Below are positions 1 through 5,407 of a DNA stretch of 5,588 nucleotides, piece after piece. How positions within the stretch are numbered: the first letter of the stretch is position 1; the number at the start of each line of letters is the position of its first letter. Origin of the DNA: Candidatus Altarchaeales archaeon (GTDB lineage: Archaea > Altiarchaeota > Altiarchaeia > IMC4 > SCGC-AAA252-I15); contig VGJA01000072.1 of assembly GCA_016867655.1 (NCBI GenBank), forward strand, positions 1-5,588, read 5' to 3'. Under the pieces are notes generated by a model. That model was not told the DNA's origin, made no database searches, and saw nothing but the letters and a program-made list of their open reading frames with translations. A program made the position numbers and the translations under genes.

Positions 1-387
1 ATTATGTCTAACGCGGTCTATGACCTTGTTTATCCATTTTTCAGAGACTAATTTGCCCTGTTTTCTAGCCCGCTCCATAGTATATCTCGTCCCTTTTGAC
101 TTGCCGTCCCAGAATGCTGCGACAAAAACGCTTTCGTCAACAATCCGGTCGTTTCTCCTGAAGTAGTCTTCCGGCTTGTAAGGCCCGCCGGCCTGCTTGA
201 ACTCTGGCTGGATTACAATAGTCTCAAGACCCCGCGCCTTGGCTGTTTCAACGGCCCATGTGTCTACTCCCAATGCGCCGCCTGAAACAACTATTGTGCC
301 TTCCTTCAGCCCGTTGACGAAGTCTACTACTCTTTGCTTGTCAGCGTAGTTTCTGCTTCCAACTACTGCAACTTTAACGCCCGTCAT
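1..387 (-). CDS. SLOG-fold (YspA/DUF2493-like) nucleotide-binding protein, C-terminal end cut by window edge
   Basis: The reading frame is open from the ATG at 387-385 to the left edge (129 codons, no stop), so the C-terminus is missing. The protein starts with a Rossmann-like beta strand and GSRNY (residues 10-14), then SGGALGVDTWA (35-45), RRNDRIV (77-83) and FWDGKSKGT (92-100). This order of motifs is typical of SLOG-superfamily proteins of the YspA/DUF2493 kind, related to DprA and LOG proteins, which are thought to bind nucleotides or nucleotide-derived ligands. The substrate cannot be told from sequence. No membrane segment or signal peptide is seen, so it is probably cytosolic. Its ATG overlaps the ttuA stop as ATGA and no Shine-Dalgarno site precedes it, so translation is probably coupled to ttuA. 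The family call is fairly sure; the role is unknown. Confidence 0.8.
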   Translation of the reverse strand, partial: MTGVKVAVVGSRNYADKQRVVDFVNGLKEGTIVVSGGALGVDTWAVETAKARGLETIVIQPEFKQAGGPYKPEDYFRRNDRIVDESVFVAAFWDGKSKGTRYTMERARKQGKLVSEKWINKVIDRVRHN

Positions 388-1256
388 TTTTGTGTTTTCA
401 TCAATTCCATCAGACTGCAGACCTTGCATTTCTCTTGGCTTGATGGTTCTCCGCAGCTTTTGCATTCTTTCAGTCTGCCTGATTTTTTGTATTGCTTCTT
501 TAATGCTGGGATGACTTTGAGAAAGCCTTCAGCAAGGTTTAATTTCACTCCAGAATGCTGTTTTTCAAGCTCGTTAAGGTTTTTCTTCACCATGGTTCTG
601 AATGAGTTCAGGGAGCAGGGGCAGGGTTCGTATTGCACTGGAAAATTTTTTATTTTGGAATACCTCTTGGTCTCCTCCTCCAAACAGTAGTAAAGCGGCT
701 TGACGCGGGGGATGAACTTTCTGTCTTTTATTACTCCGGTTGTCGGCCCCAGCTTGGCAGACAAAAGTATGTTGCCGTGGATCATGTTCATGAAGAAAGT
801 CTGCGCTTCGTCGTCCAGATTGTGGCCTGTCACCAGCTTTGTTGCTTTCAGTTTTCTTGCATGGCGGTTCAGTATGCTCCTCCGCATGACTCCGCATATC
901 GTGCAGGTGTTCATTCTAAAGCCCTTCTTGTCCAGCACATCCTTCATGTAGCAGACCGAGCAGCCGAATTCTTCTCTCATCGGAATTATGTGCAATTTTA
1001 CTGCAAGCTCATTGCAAAACTTCTTTATGTTGCCTTTGTTTGTCCTGGAATACTCGCCCAAAAGCTGGTCAATCAACATGGCTTCCACATTATAACCAAG
1101 CTTGTGCAACACATACAAGGCTGTGGTGGAATCCTTGCCGCCGGAGACTGCAACAATGATTTTGTCACTCCTGGAAAGCAGCCTATGCTTTCTGATGGTG
1201 TCCCTTACCTTCCCCTCAAAGTATTCCGTAAATTCACTGTCGCGCATTCTAGCCAT
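384..1256 (-). CDS. ttuA: TtuA/NcsA-family tRNA 2-thiolation enzyme (PP-loop ATPase), lacking the N-terminal zinc finger
   Basis: A 290-residue cytosolic ATP-pyrophosphatase that should adenylate a tRNA uridine and replace its oxygen with sulfur. Visible motifs are the PP-loop SGGKDS (38-43), the catalytic/Fe-S pair CTIC (118-121), TGHNLDDEA (143-151), PCPC with Cys212 and Cys214 (one is probably the third cluster ligand), and a C-terminal zinc site with Cys265, 268, 277 and 280. From remembered Thermus TtuA, the match starts just after the N-terminal CxxC...C finger, so that finger is absent. An in-frame TAA at 1280-1278 leaves no room for it. An extra CxxC (Cys99, Cys102) lies where I do not expect one. 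Whether the target is U54 (TtuA) or U34 (NcsA/Ncs6) cannot be decided. Start: ATG 1256 lies about 24 bases from a TATA-like element, fitting a leaderless message; ATG 1247 (MRD) is the alternative. The stop overlaps the SLOG start. Confidence 0.85.
   Translation of the reverse strand: MARMRDSEFTEYFEGKVRDTIRKHRLLSRSDKIIVAVSGGKDSTTALYVLHKLGYNVEAMLIDQLLGEYSRTNKGNIKKFCNELAVKLHIIPMREEFGCSVCYMKDVLDKKGFRMNTCTICGVMRRSILNRHARKLKATKLVTGHNLDDEAQTFFMNMIHGNILLSAKLGPTTGVIKDRKFIPRVKPLYYCLEEETKRYSKIKNFPVQYEPCPCSLNSFRTMVKKNLNELEKQHSGVKLNLAEGFLKVIPALKKQYKKSGRLKECKSCGEPSSQEKCKVCSLMELMKTQK
1215..1248. repeat. 34-base direct repeat, copy 1 (inside 5' end of ttuA)
   Basis: Identical base for base to 2085-2118 and in the same orientation. 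On the minus strand it covers the start of ttuA from the ATG at 1247 through codons MRDSEFTEYFE. Similarity continues upstream of the ATG, with an indel of about 7 bases, through a shared 12-base element (1269-1280). It stops abruptly on the ttuA-body side after the GAG codon. Confidence 0.95.
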
Positions 1257-1268
1257 ACGAAAGATTAC

Positions 1269-1280
1269 AATACAGATTTA
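1269..1280 (-). promoter_or_regulatory. putative ttuA promoter element (TATA-like)
   Basis: The minus strand reads TAAATCTGTATT, 13 to 24 bases ahead of the ATG at 1256. The same 12 bases occur at 2132-2143, at nearly the same distance from the ATG of the ttuA stub. Conservation of element and spacing supports a promoter giving leaderless messages, but the match to the archaeal TATA consensus is only moderate. Confidence 0.4.
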
Positions 1281-1315
1281 GGATGTAGATGAGTGTTCTT
1301 CAGCTGTTATGATTT

Positions 1316-1648
1316 TTAGTTGCGCAACACTTGACCCACTTTGTGTTCGGCTGCCGCCGTTTCCATGGCTTGTTTTATCAGGGTTGACTCCAGGCCCAAA
1401 AGCTTTTGGACTACTTTGTTTTCCGTGTTCAGTGTGTATAACTTCGTCTTGCCGAATCTTCTCATCTCTTTTACTATGCCAAATTCCTCAATTCTGCTCC
1501 AGTTTTTGAACAACGCCCCTCTGGATATTCCCGCACCCTCGGCTATGTCCTTTTTGGAGTAGTCCATGCCCTTGTTGTCTATGAGGAAGTCCATAATTCT
1601 TGTGACAGGGTTGTCGCCTATGAATCGTATCAGCAGGGATTTTTCCAT
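1316..1648 (-). CDS. winged helix-turn-helix transcriptional regulator
   Basis: A 110-residue soluble protein, probably a DNA-binding regulator. An N-terminal helix (NPVTRIMDFL, 13-22) is followed by a helix-turn-helix at about 30-55 (YSKKDIAEGAGISRG and on) and a wing around residues 60-73, with strand KTKLYTLN. Helical residues 76-104 may form a dimerisation or effector part. I chose the ATG at 1648-1646 because AAGGTG lies 7 to 12 bases ahead of it, a fair Shine-Dalgarno site, and the fold starts there. The frame is open up to 1780, but that 44-residue extension would cover the promoter region and overlap the divergent gene. It is transcribed away from the gene at 1742, and by analogy with many such pairs it may repress one or both. 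It ends 59 bases before ttuA. The target is unknown. Confidence 0.85.
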   Translation of the reverse strand: MEKSLLIRFIGDNPVTRIMDFLIDNKGMDYSKKDIAEGAGISRGALFKNWSRIEEFGIVKEMRRFGKTKLYTLNTENKVVQKLLGLESTLIKQAMETAAAEHKVGQVLRN

Positions 1649-1741
1649 GGTGGCACCTTGTTTTATTGGTCTAGATATAAGTATATATGGAAAGATAGGT
1701 ATATAAATGTTTACGTTCAAAGTATATTTAGGTAGACTATC
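1649..1741. promoter_or_regulatory. divergent promoter/operator region between the two winged-helix genes
   Basis: These 93 bases separate two divergent starts and are very AT-rich. TATATAAA at 1700-1707 reads TTTATATA on the minus strand, a good archaeal TATA box. A start about 26 bases on would give the minus gene a leader of roughly 29 bases containing its AAGGTG. The same box could serve the plus gene, with AGGT (1730-1733) as a weak Shine-Dalgarno site 8 bases ahead of its ATG. Three similar 12-base stretches (from 1679, 1697 and 1720), each built on a GTATAT core, could be operator sites or just low-complexity sequence. Confidence 0.5.
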
Positions 1742-2008
1742 ATGTGGACCGATGACGAGATAAAAGGCAAAATACTGCACAAGCTAACCCGCCTAGGGAA
1801 ATTCAAACACAGCCACACCTCAATCGACAACCTACCCAAAGGATTCCCAGCCCACGAAATTGGAAGAGCGAAAACCCTAATCAAAGACATGAAAAAAGAG
1901 CAGCTACTGCTAGCTAAACCAACATCCTACGGAGAAGAAGTTTCAATAAACCTTGAAAAAACAGGGGAAATACACAAGCTAATTGAAACATTCCTGAAGA
2001 AAATCTAG
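1742..2008 (+). CDS. small predicted winged-helix protein with SHTS...LPKGFP motif, function unknown
   Basis: An 88-residue basic, soluble protein. A helix at about 4-18 is followed by the distinctive block HSHTSIDNLPKGFP (23-36), a likely recognition helix (39-53), a wing-like hairpin AKPTSYGEEVSIN (58-70) and a final helix (71-87). The pattern fits a second small winged-helix fold. I recall similar short archaeal proteins with an HTS...LPKGFP block and a KPTSYG wing, but cannot name an assigned family or function. It is divergent from the winged-helix gene at 1316-1648. Its codons favour A and C in a purine-rich coding strand. It could be a partner regulator, a nucleic-acid-binding accessory protein, or half of a two-gene switch. 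The start is supported by the weak AGGT site and by the fold beginning right after it. Confidence 0.75.
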   Translation: MWTDDEIKGKILHKLTRLGKFKHSHTSIDNLPKGFPAHEIGRAKTLIKDMKKEQLLLAKPTSYGEEVSINLEKTGEIHKLIETFLKKI

Positions 2009-2078
2009 TTCAAACACAAAATACAAAAATATCTACCCACAACTTGCTCAAGAACTGCGACCCTACCATCTGATTAAC

Positions 2079-2117
2079 CTATTTCTCAAAGTATTCCGTA
2101 AATTCACTGTCGCGCAT
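2079..2117 (-). pseudogene. ttuA 5'-end fragment (12-codon stub)
   Basis: Reading from the ATG at 2117-2115, this encodes MRDSEFTEYFEK and then TAG. The first 11 residues are identical to residues 4-14 of the resident TtuA, and homology ends right after them. An element matching the one ahead of ttuA lies at 2132-2143. In frame upstream of the ATG the codons read LYYTLCK, which faintly resembles the LC..HF segment of the family's zinc finger, but this may be chance. It is best read as the remnant of the original or a duplicated ttuA start. A translated leader peptide is possible but unsupported. Confidence 0.65.
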
Positions 2118-2118
2118 T
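2085..2118. repeat. 34-base direct repeat, copy 2 (ttuA 5'-end duplicate)
   Basis: Identical to 1215-1248. The distance from copy to copy is 870 bases, and the unit between them contains exactly the two winged-helix genes. The left junction (2084/2085) is sharp. On the right, weaker similarity to the ttuA leader runs to about 2143. Confidence 0.95.
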
Positions 2119-2131
2119 TTACAAAGAGTAT

Positions 2132-2143
2132 AATACAGATTTA
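2132..2143 (-). promoter_or_regulatory. second copy of the ttuA upstream element
   Basis: The same 12 bases as at 1269-1280, here 15 to 26 bases ahead of the stub ATG at 2117. It could still drive a short minus-strand transcript toward the module. The stretch 2009-2234 holds this element, the ttuA stub and the hairpin, and no other gene that I can support. Confidence 0.3.
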
Positions 2144-2187
2144 ATGTTTAATAAGTATTCGGACATTGTTTGGATAATAAGTTTCCC

Positions 2188-2232
2188 CAGGCTTTTTTCC
2201 GACCCCGTGCGACGGGGTCGGAAAAAAGGCTG
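2188..2232. repeat. near-perfect 45-base inverted repeat between convergent genes
   Basis: Arms 2188-2208 and 2212-2232 pair at 20 of 21 positions (G2191/G2229 mismatch) around a 3-base loop. The core is CCGACCCCGT, flanked by T6 (2193-2198) on the left and A6 (2222-2227) on the right. It begins two bases past the guaA stop and sits between guaA and the plus-strand gene ending at 2008. A bacterial terminator would have its T-run after the stem; here each converging transcript meets a T6 before the GC core. Archaeal termination can rely on oligo-T tracts, so a two-way terminator is plausible. A repetitive extragenic palindrome is the alternative. Confidence 0.7.
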
Positions 2233-2234
2233 AA

Positions 2235-3761
2235 TCACTCCCACTCCATTGTCGCTGGCGGCTTGTTTGTTATGTCGTATACTACTCTGTTGACTTGTTT
2301 TAGTTCGTTGACTGTTCTTGTGGATATTTTTTCTAGTGTGGGGTGGGGTATTTTGGTGTAGTTGGCCGTCATTGCGTCTTTGGATTGGATGATGCGGACT
2401 ACTATTGGGTATCTGTAGGTTCTTTGGTCTCCTTGTATTCCAACGCTTTTTATGCTCAATAATACTGCGAAGCCCATCCAGACTTTTTTGTATAGGCCGC
2501 TGTTTTTCAATTCCTGCTCTATTATGCATGTGGCTTTCCGCACTATTTCAGCTTTTTCGGGCGTGACTTCGCCTATGATTCTTATTGCCAGTCCGGGTCC
2601 TGGGAAGACGTGTCTTTCGATTATTTCTTTTGGCAGATTCAGTTTTCTTGCCACTTTTCTGACTTCGTCTTTGTATATGTCTCTCAAGGGTTCGTATACT
2701 TCCAGTTTCATGTTCTTGGGCAGGCCGCCGACATTGTGGTGTGACTTGATTACCGAGGAGTGTTTGGTGACGCCGCTTTCAATCCTGTCAGAGTATATCG
2801 TTCCCTGCACTAGCACCTCAGCCTTCTGTTTCCTAGCTTCCTCTTCGAATATTTCAACGAAAAGCCTGCCGATTATCTTTCTTTTCTGCTCAGGCTTTTC
2901 AACTCCCTTCAAGGCCTTGAAGAACCTCTGGCTTGCATTCACAATCCTGAAGTTTAGTTTTCTTTTGGAGAATGTTTTTTTCATGAACTCGGTCTCCTTG
3001 AAGCGCATCAATCCGGTGTCAACGTATACTGCAGTCAAATTTTTGCCGACCGCTTTTTCAAGCAGTACTGCGGCTGTGGAGCTGTCTATTCCTCCGGACA
3101 ACCCTAGTATGGCTTTTCTTTTGCCGATTGCCTGCCTGGCTTCTTTTATCGCTTGTTTGATGAAGTCTTCAGTAGACCATTGTTTTCTGGCTTTGCAGAT
3201 GTTTACTGCAAAATTTTTGAGTATTCTATGCCCTCTGGTTGTGTGTGTGACTTCAGGGTGGAATTGCACGCCAAAAATCTTCTTTCCGATGTTGGCGTAG
3301 GCTGCTATTCTGGAGCCTGCCGTAAAAGCCAGCGTCCTGTAGCCAGCTGGAAGGCTTTCAACAACGTCACGATGGTTCATCCAGACTTTCTCCTGCTTCT
3401 GCAAGCCAGCCAGAATCTTGTCTTTCTCGGTTACATTCAACTGTGTTACTCCATATTCGCCTTGCCTGCCGTATCTTACTTTCCCTTTCTCCAGAAAGGC
3501 TATCAGCTGGTGGCCGTAGCATATTCCCAGTATTGGAACGCCGACTTTCAGGATTTCAGGACTGCATTTAGGAGACTTCTTGTCATAGACCGATGCAGCT
3601 CCTCCGGACAGTATCACGCCTTTCAAACCCTCTATCTTCCTCAATTCCTGCAGGGAGGTGTCTGAAGGCAACACTTCGCAATAGACTCCCAAATCACGTA
3701 TCCTTCTTGAAATCAGATGGCAGTACTGTCCGCCAAAATCCAAGACAACAATGCGGTCCAT
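2235..3761 (-). CDS. guaA: GMP synthetase (glutamine-hydrolysing), fused form
   Basis: Converts XMP to GMP using glutamine and ATP, the last step of guanine nucleotide synthesis, in the cytosol. At 508 residues it is full length. The glutamine amidotransferase domain (about 1-190) has the nucleophile Cys81 in GICYGHQ and the His168/Glu170 pair in FHPEV. The ATP-pyrophosphatase domain (about 195-390) has the PP-loop SGGIDSS (222-228), GTIYSDRIES (320-329), SHHNVGGLP (340-348) and FPGPGLAIRI (386-395). The C-terminal dimerisation domain ends in the diagnostic KPPATMEWE. All key residues are present. Both activities are in one chain, whereas many euryarchaea split them into two genes. It follows the HAD gene by 29 bases on the same strand and has no clear Shine-Dalgarno site. 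A large hairpin lies immediately downstream. Confidence 0.97.
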   Translation of the reverse strand: MDRIVVLDFGGQYCHLISRRIRDLGVYCEVLPSDTSLQELRKIEGLKGVILSGGAASVYDKKSPKCSPEILKVGVPILGICYGHQLIAFLEKGKVRYGRQGEYGVTQLNVTEKDKILAGLQKQEKVWMNHRDVVESLPAGYRTLAFTAGSRIAAYANIGKKIFGVQFHPEVTHTTRGHRILKNFAVNICKARKQWSTEDFIKQAIKEARQAIGKRKAILGLSGGIDSSTAAVLLEKAVGKNLTAVYVDTGLMRFKETEFMKKTFSKRKLNFRIVNASQRFFKALKGVEKPEQKRKIIGRLFVEIFEEEARKQKAEVLVQGTIYSDRIESGVTKHSSVIKSHHNVGGLPKNMKLEVYEPLRDIYKDEVRKVARKLNLPKEIIERHVFPGPGLAIRIIGEVTPEKAEIVRKATCIIEQELKNSGLYKKVWMGFAVLLSIKSVGIQGDQRTYRYPIVVRIIQSKDAMTANYTKIPHPTLEKISTRTVNELKQVNRVVYDITNKPPATMEWE

Positions 3762-3790
3762 TGAAATTAACTATAGGAGAAAGTAGTATT

Positions 3791-4426
3791 TTACTTTAAG
3801 GAGGATACCTCTTCAGGCAGGTTCTTCAAAGACTTTAGTATGTCTTCTTTTTTCAAGCCGGCTTCTGTAAAGTCTTTTCTGCTTGCTCCGCCTGTGAGCA
3901 CGCCGATGAACTTCATGCCAGCATTTATAGCGCACTGGGCATCAACAATAGAATCGCCTATGTAGACTGCTTCCCTTGGGTTTACTTCCAGCTGCCTGCA
4001 TGCCTGCAATAATGCCTCTGGATGAGGCTTGTGGTTTGCCAGCGATTCCTTGTGCAGGATTATTTCAAACATCTTGAAATCTATTCCAGTGGAATCCAAA
4101 TGCTGGTACAATGTCTTGCTTCCCCTTGAAGTCAAAATTCCAAGTTTGTATTTGCCTTTAAGACCGCTTAAAGCCTCGGAGACTCCTTCAATCAATTTTG
4201 CTTCCTCTCTTTCAAGGCGGTAGACTTCGGTGAACCTTTTTTTGTCCACCCCGGGCCACAAATTCTCCAAAGCTTCTTCCCAAGGCTTGCCCAACTGCCT
4301 GGCAAAGTCTTCAAACTTTCTTTCAGGCAGATTCAGCACTCCTGCAGTCCTCTGGTACTCCCTCCAGACTGAATCAACTGAGTCTATCAAAGTTCCGTCG
4401 AAATCGAACAGCACAGCCTTTATCAT
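3791..4426 (-). CDS. HAD-superfamily phosphatase, phosphoglycolate phosphatase-like
   Basis: A 211-residue cytosolic hydrolase of HAD subfamily IA, expected to remove phosphate from a small metabolite. All four HAD motifs are visible: DFDGT with the nucleophile Asp8 and Asp10; LTSRG with Thr99 (motif II); Lys133 in KPHPE (motif III); and GDSIVD with Asp158 and Asp162 (motif IV). An alpha-helical cap lies between about residues 15 and 85. The layout resembles phosphoglycolate phosphatase or beta-phosphoglucomutase relatives, and the substrate cannot be told. It lies 29 bases ahead of guaA on the same strand, so the two are probably co-transcribed; a nucleotide-related substrate is conceivable but not shown. 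TTAAATAAAT (minus strand, 4450-4441) lies about 20 bases ahead of the ATG, fitting a leaderless message. Confidence 0.9.
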   Translation of the reverse strand: MIKAVLFDFDGTLIDSVDSVWREYQRTAGVLNLPERKFEDFARQLGKPWEEALENLWPGVDKKRFTEVYRLEREEAKLIEGVSEALSGLKGKYKLGILTSRGSKTLYQHLDSTGIDFKMFEIILHKESLANHKPHPEALLQACRQLEVNPREAVYIGDSIVDAQCAINAGMKFIGVLTGGASRKDFTEAGLKKEDILKSLKNLPEEVSSLK

Positions 4427-4465
4427 CCCAATCGCGTAGTATTTATTTAAGCGCTAGCATATTTA
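4427..4465. promoter_or_regulatory. compact bidirectional promoter between HAD and DUF835 genes
   Basis: Only 39 bases separate two divergent ATGs. A single AT box, ATTTATTTAA (4441-4450), lies 15 to 25 bases from each start, so one TATA-like element may serve both directions with leaderless or very short-leader messages. No Shine-Dalgarno site precedes either start. A second in-frame ATG at 4472 sits about 27 bases from the box centre, closer to the usual archaeal spacing. Confidence 0.45.
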
Positions 4466-5407
4466 ATGGAAATGATTCCGCTCACGCCAGAACTGCTTTT
4501 CAACGGCCTTGGAATACTATTATCTCTTATAGCAGTCTACTATTGGGTACAGCTTTCCAGGAGGATGTACCGCAGGAAAAGCGAATTCCAAGGCTGGGTT
4601 TGGCTTTTCACCTCCGCTTTTGCAATACTCTTGCTTAACATATCCAGCACCTACATGCTGTTTTCCAATGTGGGGGTGTCGCAGATAAGGATTCCCTTTT
4701 ACGGCAGCACCGTCAGCTTTAATGTGATACAGGTTGTTGAAGTCCTAAGCAGGACCATAATAGTTTTCTCAATGACAGTCGGCGTGTATCTCATCTATTC
4801 GAAGCTTAAGACTGGTTTTGTCTACGCTTTGATGCCAGTCGGCCTTGAGCAGAAGGCATTGAGCAAGGAGAAGCTGAAGTATGAGTTGAACACATCCATG
4901 AGTTATATAATATCCGAGAGTAATGTCGGCGAGACAAGCAGTAAGAGCATATCTGGAGACAGGTCTTCTGTGAACAGCATGCACGTGTTCACGGATTTGG
5001 TGTCTCACGGAGCCTATGGCTTGATTATAACGCGCGAGCATCCCAAGCAGGTGAGGAGGAACTGGGATGTGGACAGCCTGCCGGTAATATGGCTGACTAC
5101 TTCAGGGGACTTGACAGGCGAGGCTATGGAAAACGTCCAGTACCTGGACCCTGCAGACCTCATCGGGCTGAGCCATGCGATAAAGGATTTCATCAAAAAA
5201 AGCGACAACAACGTCATACTGTTTGACTGCATCGAGTATATGATAACGCAGAACAGTTTCAGCGAGGTTTTGAAGTTCATACAGTCTTTGAACGACTCGG
5301 TGTCGCAGTCCAAAAGCAGGCTTCTTGTGCCATTGGACTATAAGGCGGTTGACGAGAGGGAACTACACCTGCTAAAGCGTGAATTGCACGAAATCACTGT
5401 GGTTTAA
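4466..5407 (+). CDS. membrane protein with three N-terminal TM segments and C-terminal DUF835 domain
   Basis: A 313-residue protein. Hydrophobic spans at about 10-30, 43-66 and 85-112 predict three membrane helices, with a basic stretch (RRMYRRK, 32-38) after the first suggesting a cytosolic loop. After a linker comes a soluble region (about 138-313) matching DUF835 as I know it: SYIISE (146-151), HGAYGLIITREHP (181-193), VIWLTT (207-212), DPADL (228-232), ILFDCIEYMI (251-260) and a terminal DERELHLLKRE. DUF835 proteins are mostly archaeal, often membrane-linked or fused to signalling domains, and lack a proven activity; a sensory or scaffold role is only a guess. The topology puts the domain in the cytosol if the basic loop is inside. 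Start is at 4466, with 4472 as an alternative. It is divergent from the HAD gene and converges on ogt with a 14-base overlap. Confidence 0.85.
   Translation: MEMIPLTPELLFNGLGILLSLIAVYYWVQLSRRMYRRKSEFQGWVWLFTSAFAILLLNISSTYMLFSNVGVSQIRIPFYGSTVSFNVIQVVEVLSRTIIVFSMTVGVYLIYSKLKTGFVYALMPVGLEQKALSKEKLKYELNTSMSYIISESNVGETSSKSISGDRSSVNSMHVFTDLVSHGAYGLIITREHPKQVRRNWDVDSLPVIWLTTSGDLTGEAMENVQYLDPADLIGLSHAIKDFIKKSDNNVILFDCIEYMITQNSFSEVLKFIQSLNDSVSQSKSRLLVPLDYKAVDERELHLLKRELHEITVV

Noticed and set aside
36..50. Stretch TTTTTCAGAGACT, also present near 5488-5501
   Set aside because: It encodes VSEK in two unrelated genes (SLOG and ogt) in the same orientation and is too short to be more than coincidence.
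633..1292. 219-codon plus-strand open frame opposite ttuA
   Set aside because: It is antisense to a well-recognised gene, with no recognisable domain.
1649..1780. 44-residue N-terminal extension of the winged-helix gene to an ATG at 1780
   Set aside because: It would cross the AT-rich promoter region and overlap the start of the divergent gene; the Shine-Dalgarno site and the fold both point to the ATG at 1648.
2020..2081. Continuation of ttuA homology past the stub's TAG
   Set aside because: A residue-by-residue comparison gives a few matching hydrophobic positions, but codon-level identity falls to chance right after the GAG codon.
2188..2232. CRISPR-like or tRNA-like structure at the palindrome
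   Set aside because: It occurs once, with a 3-base loop and no cloverleaf or spaced repeats.
2119..2529. Open frames of 136 (minus) and 63 (plus) codons across the guaA end and hairpin
   Set aside because: Both are out-of-frame shadows of guaA extended through the inverted repeat; their compositions look unlike real proteins.
2452..3300. 282-codon open frame on the plus strand
   Set aside because: It is entirely antisense to guaA, which has all its catalytic motifs; the frame is Ser/Phe-rich in the way antisense frames usually are.
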